A DNA stretch of 48,133 nt. It comes from UBA1381 sp964399965. Lineage in GTDB: Bacteria > Bacillota > Clostridia > UBA1381. The DNA lies in NCBI GenBank assembly GCA_964399965.1, contig CAYNRX010000015.1:1-48133 (forward strand). Reading direction: 5' to 3'. The notes beneath the pieces were generated by a model, which saw nothing but the letters and a program-made list of their open reading frames with translations, was not told the DNA's origin and did no database searches. This document shows, piece by piece, positions 16,437-24,161 of the stretch (the first letter of the stretch is position 1; each line of letters begins with the position of its first letter). Position numbers and translations under genes: made by a program.

Positions 16437-16909
16437 ACATTACTGTTATATGTACCGGCAGGCTCAAAGAAAAATATCTTACAGCCGCCGCCGATGAGTA
16501 TAAAAAACGGATATCCCGTTACGGCCGTCTCGATATAATAGAGCTGCCGGATGAAAAGATCCCCAAAAACGCCTCCGCCAAGGAAGAGGAGCGCATTTTG
16601 GAAAAGGAGGGAGCGGCGGTGCTGTCGAAGATGCCGCCGGGGGCGATGGTTTGCGCCCTGTGCATCGAGGGCGAGCCGGTATCCTCGGAGGATATCGCCG
16701 GGATAATGAAAGACGCGTCAATGTCGGGCAGGCCGCTGACATTGATCATCGGCTCCTCGCTGGGGCTTTGCGAAGCGGTGAAAAAGCGCGCCGACAAGCG
16801 GCTGTCGTTCGGGCGTATCACCCTGCCGCACCAGCTGATGCGGGTGGTGCTCCTTGAGCAGCTCTACCGCGGGTATAAGATACTGGCCGGGGAGACGTAC
16901 CATAAGTAA
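16433..16909 (+). CDS. rlmH: 23S rRNA (pseudouridine1915-N3)-methyltransferase RlmH
   Basis: A 158-residue SPOUT-class methyltransferase that acts on pseudouridine 1915 in helix 69 of 23S rRNA on the 70S ribosome. The N-terminus MNITVICTGRLKEKYL, the SAM-knot IIGSSLGLCEAVKKRA (about 106-121) and the C-terminus HQLMRVVLLEQLYRGYKI with LAGETYHK are diagnostic. Translationally coupled to the upstream MBL gene (ATGA overlap). Ends just before a bidirectional terminator. Confidence 0.96.
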   Translation: MNITVICTGRLKEKYLTAAADEYKKRISRYGRLDIIELPDEKIPKNASAKEEERILEKEGAAVLSKMPPGAMVCALCIEGEPVSSEDIAGIMKDASMSGRPLTLIIGSSLGLCEAVKKRADKRLSFGRITLPHQLMRVVLLEQLYRGYKILAGETYHK

Positions 16910-16911
16910 AT

Positions 16912-16951
16912 AAAAGGCCGGGATACACCACATGATGCATCCCGGCCTTTT
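16912..16951. terminator. Bidirectional terminator between rlmH and the amino-acid-binding lipoprotein gene
   Basis: AAAAGGCCGGGAT and ATCCCGGCCTTTT form a stem usable on both strands, between two convergent genes. Confidence 0.9.
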
Positions 16952-16962
16952 GCTGTTTCATC

Positions 16963-17772
16963 TTAGCCGTTATATTTGTCATTCAGCGCGTCTATCTCGC
17001 CGTTGGCCTGCATTTCATCAAGAACCTTATTTATCTGATCAAGCAGCTCCGTGTTGCCCTTCTGTACAGCGATAGCGTACTGCTCTGTCTCAAACACTTC
17101 CGGATCCCTTACTACCTTGAGACCATCCTGAGCGGCCAGCTTCTCACCGGTAGCCGAGTCGATAACAACAGCGTCCAGCTTGCCGTTTTTCAAGTCCTGA
17201 ACAGCGTCAACGCCGCGGCTTGTGCGTACTGCCGGCTCCAGACCCATGGTCTCAGTAACGATAGTGTCGCCGGTATAGCCCTGTACAACGCCTATTCTTA
17301 CGCCCTCAGCCTTAAGATCCTCCGCGCTTTCGATAGTGGAGTCAGACGACGCCAGTATTACCTGCTCCGCTACAAAGTAGGGATCAGAGAAATCAACGCT
17401 CTGGCGTCTCTCCTCGTTAGCGGTCATGCCGGCCAGGATCATATCTATCTTGCCGGTGCTCAACGCTGTGATAAGGCTGTCAAATTCCATATCCTCGATG
17501 CGCAGGCTCTTGTCCATCGATTTGGCGATCTTGTCCGCGATAGCGACATCGATACCGTCAAATTCGCCTACGATACCTTCGCTTGTAACAAACTCAAACG
17601 GCGGAAAAGCCGCATTGGTGCCCATTACCAGCTCGTCATCGCTGTTGGAAGCCGGAGCCGCGGTATTACCGTTCTCCGCAGTATCGCTTCCGCCGGAGCA
17701 GCCAGCCAGCGCTCCTGCCGCTAAAAGAGCCGCTGCCGTAAGTGAGATGAATCTCGTCAGTTTCTTCTTCAT
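16963..17772 (-). CDS. Polar amino acid ABC transporter, substrate-binding lipoprotein
   Basis: A 269-residue SBP_bac_3-family binding protein. An N-terminal signal with lipobox LAGCS (Cys25) marks it as a membrane-anchored lipoprotein; a Ser/Asn-rich spacer precedes the binding domain. MGTNAAFPPFEF, DMILAGMTANEERR and VDFSDPYF are the family's ligand-cleft motifs. The ligand is a polar amino acid such as glutamine, glutamate, arginine or cystine; sequence alone does not decide. Start ATG has GGAGG 8-10 nt upstream. It lies downstream of the permease and ATPase genes but is separated from them by a terminator and repeat copy C, so its expression may be altered. Confidence 0.93.
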   Translation of the reverse strand: MKKKLTRFISLTAAALLAAGALAGCSGGSDTAENGNTAAPASNSDDELVMGTNAAFPPFEFVTSEGIVGEFDGIDVAIADKIAKSMDKSLRIEDMEFDSLITALSTGKIDMILAGMTANEERRQSVDFSDPYFVAEQVILASSDSTIESAEDLKAEGVRIGVVQGYTGDTIVTETMGLEPAVRTSRGVDAVQDLKNGKLDAVVIDSATGEKLAAQDGLKVVRDPEVFETEQYAIAVQKGNTELLDQINKVLDEMQANGEIDALNDKYNG

Positions 17773-17802
17773 AATTCTAACCTCCTGAATTTATAAAAAC
17801 AT

Positions 17803-18084
17803 ATAGATAATTGCAAAACGCGGCAGCGTTTTGCAATTATTCCCTTATTCTGGGGAGCTCGAGGGTGAAACCCTCGAATTCCAATCAATTTTTGACGACT
17901 CCGCACCGCGCAAGATGGCGCGGTCGGCAGTAAGCTGCCGATTTTTGCGCAGCAAAAATGCTGAAAATGCGTCAAAAATTGCGAAAATAAAAGTTTCAGC
18001 GGTCGTAAGACCGCCAATCAACGGAACTTTTATTTTCTTCATTAGCCAAGAATCAATTGCGAAAAAGGTTTCGCAATTGACTAC
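17803..18084 (-). repeat. Dispersed structured repeat, copy C, with 11-bp target-site duplication
   Basis: A full-length copy (282 bp) in reverse orientation to copies A, B and D. It is bounded by an exact 11 bp direct repeat TATAAAAACAT at 17792-17802 and 18085-18095. The duplicated sequence is part of the terminator hairpin behind the ATPase gene, so the element inserted into that terminator. Its end stem carries a C-G pair where copies B and D have T-A, a compensatory change. It separates the ATPase gene from the binding-protein gene, both read in the element's forward direction. Confidence 0.95.
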
Positions 18085-18087
18085 TAT

Positions 18088-18110
18088 AAAAACATCAGCT
18101 GATGTTTTTT
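18088..18110 (-). terminator. Terminator after the ABC ATPase gene
   Basis: AAAACATCAG/CTGATGTTTT palindrome ending in T's on the minus strand, starting at the ATPase stop codon. Confidence 0.7.
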
Positions 18111-18846
18111 ACAATACCTTACTTAAGAACAATTTTGTACGTTCGTTCTTGGGATCGGAGAACAGCTCCGCCGGAGGAGCCTCCTCCATTACTACGCCCT
18201 GATCCATAAACAGCACCCTCGAGGCCACCTCGCGGGCAAAGCCCATCTCATGCGTGACCACGACCATCGTCATGCCGCCGTCGGCAAGGCGCTTCATGAC
18301 CTCCAAAACGTCTCCTACCATCTCCGGGTCAAGGGCTGAGGTCGGCTCGTCAAACAGCATTATCTCCGGATCCATTGCCAGTGCCCTAGCGATGGCTATC
18401 CTCTGCTGCTGGCCGCCGGAAAGCTGGCCGGGGTAGTTGTCCGCCTTTTCCAAAAGGCCGACCATCCCCAAAAGCTCCCGCGCTCTTTCCTCGGCCTCTT
18501 CCTTATTTTTCTTCTTTACCAGCCGGGGCGCCAGCGTGATATTGTCCATTATCGTCAGATGCGGGAAAAGGTTGAACTGCTGGAACACCATGCCCATCTT
18601 TTCCCGGATAGCGTTGACGTTGGCGTCCTTGGAAAGGATGCTCTCACCGTCTATTAGTATCTCTCCCGAAGTCGGCTCCTCAAGCCGGTTCAAGCAGCGC
18701 AGGAAGGTGCTCTTGCCCGAGCCGGAAGGGCCTATCACCACGACCTTTTCGCCCCGTTTTATCTCCTGGGACACTCCCTTTAAGACCTCCAACTTGCCGA
18801 AGGACTTGTGCAGGTTTTCCACCTTTATTATTACATCGTCTGCCAC
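18109..18846 (-). CDS. Polar amino acid ABC transporter, ATP-binding protein
   Basis: A 245-residue ABC ATPase of the GlnQ/HisP type. Walker A GPSGSGKS (about 38-45), Q-loop MVFQQFNLFPH, signature LSGGQQQR (about 141-148), Walker B IMLFDEPTSALDPE and the H-loop VTHEMGFA are complete. It energises import with the permease encoded 13 bp upstream and the lipoprotein encoded downstream. Start GTG with GGAGG 8 nt upstream. Its stop codon lies in a terminator hairpin. Confidence 0.95.
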   Translation of the reverse strand: MADDVIIKVENLHKSFGKLEVLKGVSQEIKRGEKVVVIGPSGSGKSTFLRCLNRLEEPTSGEILIDGESILSKDANVNAIREKMGMVFQQFNLFPHLTIMDNITLAPRLVKKKNKEEAEERARELLGMVGLLEKADNYPGQLSGGQQQRIAIARALAMDPEIMLFDEPTSALDPEMVGDVLEVMKRLADGGMTMVVVTHEMGFAREVASRVLFMDQGVVMEEAPPAELFSDPKNERTKLFLSKVL

Positions 18847-18859
18847 AGAAGCTCCCTCC

Positions 18860-19567
18860 TTATCTCATGTCGGCGCGGCGAAGCCGTTTTTCTATGCAGT
18901 TTAGTATGAACGAAAGTATTTTTACTATAACATAATATCCAACGGCCACCGATAAAAGCGGTACAAAATAGCTGAACGTTATGCTCTGCACCTTAAGAGC
19001 CGCCGCCATGAAGTCAAGCCTTGCTATGTAGCCGATAACGGCCGTCTCCTTTACCAGCACGATAAACTCGTTTCCCAACGCCGGGAACACGTTCTTTATC
19101 GCCTGCGGGAACACTATCTTGCGCATGGTCTGCGCGCCCGTCATCCCCAAAGACCGTCCGGCCTCTACCTGTCCCTTGTTTATGGAAAGTATACCGCCGC
19201 GGATTATCTCCGCCACGTAAGCGCCGCTGTTGATGCCAAAGGCGATGATCCCGACCACTCGCCGGTCAATATCCACCGTTGCAAACACCAGAAAATAAAT
19301 AATGAACAGCTGCACCATCGTCGGCGTCCCGCGTATAACGTCTATGTAGACGTTGGCGATCCATCTTAAGGGCTTTATCTTCGACAGCTTGCAAAAGGCC
19401 ATCACAAGGCCGATCGCAAACCCCAGTATCAGCCCGAAAAACGCCATTATCAGCGTCGATTCCAGGCCGTCCGCAAAAAATTTCCAGCGGTCGTCAACGA
19501 TAAACGTACGGTTGAAGTCGGTCACAAAATAATCCCAAAACTCCGCCAGTTTCTGCAAATCGCACAC
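18860..19567 (-). CDS. Polar amino acid ABC transporter, permease
   Basis: A HisM-type inner-membrane permease of about 235 residues from the GTG at 19567, chosen because TTAGGAG lies just upstream; the frame stays open to 19627 and an in-frame ATG at 19603 would add 12 residues. Hydrophobic segments cover TLIMAFFGLILGFAIGLVMA, MVQLFIIYFLVFA, VVGIIAFGINSGAYVAEI and the C-terminal VAVGYYVIVKILSFIL. The cytoplasmic EAA loop EAGRSLGMTGAQTMRKI, which docks the ATPase, is present. Promoter at 19633-19661. Confidence 0.93.
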   Translation of the reverse strand: MCDLQKLAEFWDYFVTDFNRTFIVDDRWKFFADGLESTLIMAFFGLILGFAIGLVMAFCKLSKIKPLRWIANVYIDVIRGTPTMVQLFIIYFLVFATVDIDRRVVGIIAFGINSGAYVAEIIRGGILSINKGQVEAGRSLGMTGAQTMRKIVFPQAIKNVFPALGNEFIVLVKETAVIGYIARLDFMAAALKVQSITFSYFVPLLSVAVGYYVIVKILSFILNCIEKRLRRADMR

Positions 19568-19632
19568 ATCCTCTCCTAAAATTTCCGCGCCCGACTTATT
19601 CATCCCGGGCGGATAATATACATACAATTCAT

Positions 19633-19661
19633 ATTATACCAGACTTTCCGCCCGTTTGCAA
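19633..19661 (-). promoter_or_regulatory. Promoter of the amino acid ABC transporter genes
   Basis: Minus strand TTGCAA, 17 nt, TATAAT, upstream of the permease gene. Confidence 0.85.
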
Positions 19662-19776
19662 GATAAATTTTTAATAAATATTCATAATATTCATAATTAT
19701 TGGATACGGGCGAAAAAGTGACGATAAACTGCCTGTGGACACGGCGATATTTCGTCGAATAAAAAGCGGAAAATCA

Positions 19777-19805
19777 TTGACAAGCGGGCAAAAAAATGAT
19801 AAAAT
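19777..19805 (+). promoter_or_regulatory. Promoter of ilvB-ilvN-ilvC
   Basis: A perfect TTGACA -35 box, 17 nt spacer and TAAAAT -10 box. Transcription would begin near 19812, leaving a leader of about 208 nt. Confidence 0.85.
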
Positions 19806-19811
19806 TAAATA

Positions 19812-20019
19812 CTAATAGAGCGGATATATCCACCCGATATAACCTCCGCTCTGCGCTCGGTGTGAAACAAGAGCGGATAACTGCGAGTAAGATGTCTTAT
19901 TTTACCCATGATATCCTGTACCGGCGTCCCCGATAAGGCGGACGCGATCACATACATCTCTGGTCAGCTGCGGGTGTTCCGCAGCCGGCTATCTTACATT
20001 ATATAAGGAGGAGAACTAA
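19812..20019 (+). promoter_or_regulatory. Structured ilv leader with mutually exclusive stems
   Basis: The leader opens with an AGAGCGGA/TCCGCTCT stem (19817-19824 with 19845-19852) extended by TATATC/GATATA. The same GAGCGGA arm recurs at 19871-19877 and could pair instead with TCCGCTC at 19845-19851, so the two stems exclude each other. Further stems are GCGTCC/GGACGC (19924-19945) and GCTGCGG/CCGCAGC (19967-19985). CCTCC at 19843-19847 is complementary to the ribosome binding site GGAGG at 20007-20011. No T-box AGGGTGG-ACCGCG core, no U-rich terminator and no Ile/Leu/Val-rich leader peptide were found. A 32-codon frame (19908-20006) ends at the ribosome binding site but has no visible ribosome site of its own. 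A regulatory role is inference. Confidence 0.55.
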
Positions 20020-21702
20020 TTGAAAATGACCGGCGCTCAGATGGTCGTAAGACAGCTGGAGAGAAACGGCGTCAAGGTCGTGTTCGGTTATCCCGGCGCG
20101 GCGAACGCTCCGCTCATCGACAGAATGTCCTTTTCTTCCATCAAACACATTTTAACCAGAAATGAGCAGGGTGCGGCTCATATGGCGTCAGGCTATGCAA
20201 GGGTCACAAAGCGTGCCGGAGTATGCACGGCAACGTCAGGCCCGGGGGCAACGAACCTCATCACCGGCATCGCCACCGCCTATATGGATTCTGTACCCAT
20301 AGTTGCGCTTACGGGGCAGGTCGCTACCCCGCTTATCGGGAAAGACGCGTTCCAGGAGGTAGATATCACCGGAGCGACTATCCCTTTTACGAAACATAAT
20401 TATTTGGTAAAAAACGGGATGGACATCCCGCACATAGTAAACGATGCTTTCTACATAGCACAGACGGGACGTCCGGGGCCGGTGCTCATTGACCTGCCGA
20501 TGGATATCCTCAAGCAGGAATTTGACTACCCCGATGAGGATCCCGAGGTCAGCGTACGCGGCTACAAGGTAGTCGGACGCGCCAACGAAACACAGGTGAA
20601 AAAGGTGGCTGCGGCCATAAAGGAGGCCAAGCGTCCGGTGATACTGGCCGGAGGCGGTATCGTATCCTCCGATGCAGCGCAGGAATTTAGAAAGCTCATC
20701 GACGCAACGGATATCCCGGTCGTGTCGACAATGATGGGGATCGGCGTTATCCCCTCCGCAAGCAGCCATTATTACGGGATGGTCGGCTCGCACGGCTCCA
20801 AGGGAGCAAACCTGGTCTTAAACCATGCCGACCTGGTGGTTATAATGGGCGCAAGGCTCGGCGACCGCGCTCTTTCCAATGCCGCAGGGCTTGAAAAACG
20901 GTCTAAGGTCGTGCATATAGACATCGACCCGGCGGAGATCGGCAAGAATATGCAGCCCGATATCCCGGTGGTCGGCGATATAAAGGACGTTTTGAACCAG
21001 CTCCTGCCGCAGATGATGAGCTTTTCTGTGGACAAGGAATGGATAGAGAAAGCGCGCGAATATAAAGCCCTGGGCGCATCCGAGGTACGGTCTGAGGATA
21101 CGGGGTATGTAAATCCCAAATACTTCATGCGCCGCCTTTCGGAGGCTACCGGCTCTGACGCTTACGTTTCCACCGAGGTGGGACAGAACCAGATATGGGT
21201 GACGAACAACTTCAACTTCACCTTCCCCCGGTCCTTGATAACCTCAGCGGGCTTCGGGACCATGGGCTACGGCCTTCCGGCAGCTATCGGCGCAAGCGTT
21301 GCGGCCGAGGGCAAAAAGCCGGTCATCGCCGTTATGGGTGACGGCAGCTTCCAGATGGATCTGCCGGAGCTGGCAACGATGTGCCAGTGGGATATACCGG
21401 TGAAAATGGTAGTGTTCCAGAACAACCGTCTGGGCATGGTGCACGAGCATCAGTTCCTTTTGTACAAATCGAATTACCAGGCGGTAACTCTTGACGGCAG
21501 CCCGGATTTTAAAAAGCTGGCCGAGGCCTACGGCATTGCCGCAGGCAATATCAGCGAAAATTCGCAGATAGATAAGGGCATAGCGGAGATGATGGCTGAC
21601 GACAGATCGTATCTGCTTGTTGTAAGCGTAGATCCGTTTGAACCTACCGGCGACGCTCTCAACGAGAAATATCTTCCCAAGAAGGAGGATGAGGCGAAAT
21701 GA
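20020..21702 (+). CDS. ilvB: Acetolactate synthase, large (catalytic) subunit
   Basis: Thiamine-diphosphate enzyme that condenses two pyruvates to acetolactate (or pyruvate with 2-oxobutyrate), the first common step of valine, leucine and isoleucine synthesis. 560 residues. The catalytic Glu sits in RNEQGAAHMASGYAR (about 47-61) and the TPP/Mg site is GDGSFQMD...NN (about 441-468). The start is TTG, with AAGGAGG 8 nt upstream; the ATG two codons later is 14 nt away. Its stop overlaps the ilvN start. With the small subunit encoded next to it, this is the anabolic, feedback-regulated form. Confidence 0.97.
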   Translation: MKMTGAQMVVRQLERNGVKVVFGYPGAANAPLIDRMSFSSIKHILTRNEQGAAHMASGYARVTKRAGVCTATSGPGATNLITGIATAYMDSVPIVALTGQVATPLIGKDAFQEVDITGATIPFTKHNYLVKNGMDIPHIVNDAFYIAQTGRPGPVLIDLPMDILKQEFDYPDEDPEVSVRGYKVVGRANETQVKKVAAAIKEAKRPVILAGGGIVSSDAAQEFRKLIDATDIPVVSTMMGIGVIPSASSHYYGMVGSHGSKGANLVLNHADLVVIMGARLGDRALSNAAGLEKRSKVVHIDIDPAEIGKNMQPDIPVVGDIKDVLNQLLPQMMSFSVDKEWIEKAREYKALGASEVRSEDTGYVNPKYFMRRLSEATGSDAYVSTEVGQNQIWVTNNFNFTFPRSLITSAGFGTMGYGLPAAIGASVAAEGKKPVIAVMGDGSFQMDLPELATMCQWDIPVKMVVFQNNRLGMVHEHQFLLYKSNYQAVTLDGSPDFKKLAEAYGIAAGNISENSQIDKGIAEMMADDRSYLLVVSVDPFEPTGDALNEKYLPKKEDEAK

Positions 21703-22202
21703 CAGAAAGATATACACTTTCGGTGCTGGTGGAAAACCACGCGGGCGTACTTTCCAAGGTCGTGGGGCTTTTCAGCCGCCGCGGCTTCAACATACACTCG
21801 CTGGCTGTGGGTACAACGCAGGACGCCGGCATCTCCCGTATAACGATCGAGGTCAACGGGGATGCGAGCACCGTTGAGCAGGTATCCAAGCAGCTGGGGA
21901 AGCTGGTGGATGTTATAAAGATCAAAACGCTGCGTGATGAGGAGATCGTAAAGCGCGGCCTGATGCTTATAAAGGTCAGGGCCACTCCCAAAAACCGCAA
22001 CGAGATAATCGAGATAACAAACATCTTCCGCGCCAATATCATCGATCTGTCGGCCAATACCGTCACGATAGAGATAACCGGCGCCAACAGAAAAATAGAA
22101 GCCTTTATCGACCTTATGCAGCCGTTCGGTATCGAAGAGATAGCCAAAACAGGCATGACGGCTCTGGAGAGAGGCTCAAACACATTAAAAGCAGAGAAAT
22201 AA
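21699..22202 (+). CDS. ilvN: Acetolactate synthase, small (regulatory) subunit
   Basis: A 167-residue ACT-domain regulatory subunit that binds valine and stimulates IlvB. The N-terminal ACT domain (LSVLVENHAGVLSKVVGLFS, about 6-25, then RGFNIHSLAVG) and the C-terminal IlvN domain (LIKVRATPKNRNEII onward) are complete. Translationally coupled to ilvB by an ATGA overlap. An 8-bp hairpin starts at its stop codon. Confidence 0.96.
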   Translation: MTERYTLSVLVENHAGVLSKVVGLFSRRGFNIHSLAVGTTQDAGISRITIEVNGDASTVEQVSKQLGKLVDVIKIKTLRDEEIVKRGLMLIKVRATPKNRNEIIEITNIFRANIIDLSANTVTIEITGANRKIEAFIDLMQPFGIEEIAKTGMTALERGSNTLKAEK

Positions 22203-22218
22203 CCCCTTGCGGGTTATT
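22198..22218 (+). other. Intercistronic hairpin between ilvN and ilvC
   Basis: AATAACCC, loop, GGGTTATT, with the ilvN stop inside and no T-tract. It may set relative expression or mRNA stability; function not shown. Confidence 0.5.
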
Positions 22219-22256
22219 CCCATAAAACTTCAATTTAAAGAAAGAGGTAATGAAAA

Positions 22257-23252
22257 ATGGCAAACATCTATTATGAAAGCGACTGCAACCTGGGTCTTTT
22301 GAACGGAAAGACCGTTGCTATCATCGGTTTCGGCAGCCAGGGTCATGCTCATGCCGAAAACCTCAAGGATAGCGGCGTAAACGTTGTAGTAGGTCTTTAC
22401 GAGGGCTCCAAGTCGAAGGCTAAGGCTGAGGCTTACGGCCTTAAGGTAATGAGCGTTGCCGATGCGGCCAAGGCTGCCGACATCATCATGATGCTCGTTC
22501 CCGACGAGAGACAGGCGCAGATATATGAGGAAAGCATCAAGGACAACCTCTGTGAGGGTAAGACTTTGGCCTTTGCTCACGGCTTCAACATCCACTTCGG
22601 TCAGATCAAGCCGCCGGCAGACGTTGACGTTATAATGATCGCTCCCAAAGGACCGGGTCACACCGTTCGTTCGGAGTACCTGGCAGGCAAGGGCGTTCCC
22701 TGCCTTATCGCTATCCATCAGGATGCTTCGGGCAAGGCTCTGGAGAACGGCCTGGCTTACGCTGCCGGTATCGGCGGCGCCAGAGCTGCTGTGCTTGAGA
22801 CAACGTTCCAGTGCGAGACCGAGACTGACCTCTTCGGCGAGCAGGCTGTTCTGTGCGGCGGCGTAACGCAGCTGATGCAGGCCGGCTTTGAGACTCTCGT
22901 TGAGGCCGGATACGATCCGAGAAACGCTTACTTTGAGTGTATCCACGAGATGAAGCTGATAGTTGACCTCATCTATGAGGGCGGTTTCTCCAGAATGAGA
23001 TACTCCATCTCCGATACAGCTGAATTTGGCGATTACGAGACAGGCAAGAGGATAATCACCGACGAGACCAAGAAGGAAATGAAGAAGGTCCTCGAAGAGA
23101 TCCAGGACGGCACCTTCGCCAACAAATGGCTCAACGAGAACAAGCTCAACAGACCTCATTTCAACGCTACGCGCCGCATCAAGTCGGAGCATCAGCTGGA
23201 AAAGGTGGGCCAGGAGATCCGTTCCTTCTACAGCTGGAACAAGGAAGACTAA
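22257..23252 (+). CDS. ilvC: Ketol-acid reductoisomerase (class I)
   Basis: Isomerises and reduces acetolactate to dihydroxyisovalerate. 331 residues with the Rossmann motif IGFGSQGHAHAENL (about 23-36), and the metal-binding all-helical domain with ETDLFGEQAVLCGG (about 185-198). The cofactor loop after beta-2 reads GLYEGSKSKAKA (46-57): the residues that in most NADPH enzymes are Arg-Pro/Lys are Tyr48-Glu49 here, so cofactor choice is open. Codon use is biased to GCT/GTT/GAG, typical of high expression. RBS AAAGAGG. Followed by a terminator. Confidence 0.97.
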   Translation: MANIYYESDCNLGLLNGKTVAIIGFGSQGHAHAENLKDSGVNVVVGLYEGSKSKAKAEAYGLKVMSVADAAKAADIIMMLVPDERQAQIYEESIKDNLCEGKTLAFAHGFNIHFGQIKPPADVDVIMIAPKGPGHTVRSEYLAGKGVPCLIAIHQDASGKALENGLAYAAGIGGARAAVLETTFQCETETDLFGEQAVLCGGVTQLMQAGFETLVEAGYDPRNAYFECIHEMKLIVDLIYEGGFSRMRYSISDTAEFGDYETGKRIITDETKKEMKKVLEEIQDGTFANKWLNENKLNRPHFNATRRIKSEHQLEKVGQEIRSFYSWNKED

Positions 23253-23270
23253 GCCTAACAAAGACAACAA

Positions 23271-23303
23271 GGCCGCCCCGCGTTTTACGGAGCGGTCTTT
23301 TCT
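23271..23303 (+). terminator. Terminator of the ilvBNC operon
   Basis: GGCCGC-CCG paired with CGG-GCGGTC, followed by TTTTCT. Confidence 0.8.
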
Positions 23304-23333
23304 GTTTAAGGCAACATATAACGGGAGGACAAA

Positions 23334-24161
23334 ATGGCAATATACGAGCTTGCTCTTTTCTTTATAATATATTCAATACTCGGCTGGTGCGCGGAGGTCG
23401 TGTTCCACACGCTGACCTGCGGTGATTTTTCCAACCGCGGATTCCTAAACGGCCCCGTCTGCCCTATTTACGGAGCCGGTATGGTGCTCATCATCATTTG
23501 CTTGGAACCGCTGATGGACGAAAGCTGGATAGTGGTATTTATAGGCTCCTTCTTATTGACGACAATTTTGGAATTACTTACGGGTCTGGCTCTTGATAAG
23601 CTGTTCCATCAACGCTGGTGGGACTACAGCGGCGAGCCGTTCAGCATCGGCGGCTACATATGCCTGCGGTTTTCGCTCTGCTGGGGATTTGCGGGCTTAT
23701 TCATAATGTATTTCGTTCATCCGCCGATAGCGCATTTCGTACGGTGGCTGCCGCAATGGCTGGGCTGGACGCTTATCATCGTTATCGGCGTTTTGTACAT
23801 TATCGACGCGGCCGCCACCGTGCGCGCTATGCTCAGCCTCAATACGCGTATCCGCTCCCTCGAGGAGACTGCCGCCCGGCTGCGCGAGCTGTCCGACGAT
23901 GTCGGCGAACGGCTGCACGAGAAAGCCTCCGATCTTGCGGAAAAGGCGCGCGAGTTTAAGGAGCGTCCCCAGGTGAAGGAAAACCTGGAGAAAAAGGCCG
24001 CTGAATATGAGCGGCTGAAAAAGCGGTACGAGGAGCTGATCAAGGATCGCCCCCGCACGCAGACCAGGCTGCTGCGCGTATTCCCCAAAGCGCGGTCCTC
24101 ACGCTATTCCGAGGGTCTGGAACGGCTGAAAAAATCGCTTACGGAAAAGCGGAAGAAATAA
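23334..24161 (+). CDS. CmpB-like membrane protein (putative ABC transporter permease family)
   Basis: A 275-residue protein. Residues 1-~165 hold about five hydrophobic segments, starting with LALFFIIYSILGWCAEVVFH, then GPVCPIYGAGMVLIIICLEP; the GFLNGPxCPIYGxG block is the hallmark of the family often annotated 'putative ABC transporter permease' (CmpB). Residues ~170-275 are a charged, helical, coiled-coil-like tail (LEETAARLRELSDDVGERL, then many KKxxEY repeats). No ATPase partner is nearby and transport activity has not been deduced from the sequence. RBS GGGAGGA 8 nt before ATG. It stands between ilvC and typA. Confidence 0.82.
   Translation: MAIYELALFFIIYSILGWCAEVVFHTLTCGDFSNRGFLNGPVCPIYGAGMVLIIICLEPLMDESWIVVFIGSFLLTTILELLTGLALDKLFHQRWWDYSGEPFSIGGYICLRFSLCWGFAGLFIMYFVHPPIAHFVRWLPQWLGWTLIIVIGVLYIIDAAATVRAMLSLNTRIRSLEETAARLRELSDDVGERLHEKASDLAEKAREFKERPQVKENLEKKAAEYERLKKRYEELIKDRPRTQTRLLRVFPKARSSRYSEGLERLKKSLTEKRKK

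Noticed and set aside
19960..19990. T-box riboswitch in the ilv leader
   Set aside because: The GCGGGTGTTCCGC stretch only loosely recalls the T-box core; the AGGGTGG-ACCGCG sequence, specifier stem and terminator are not found.
22230..23270. A 346-codon open frame on the minus strand
   Set aside because: It covers ilvC in antisense and matches no known family; the bias of ilvC codons keeps the opposite frame open.
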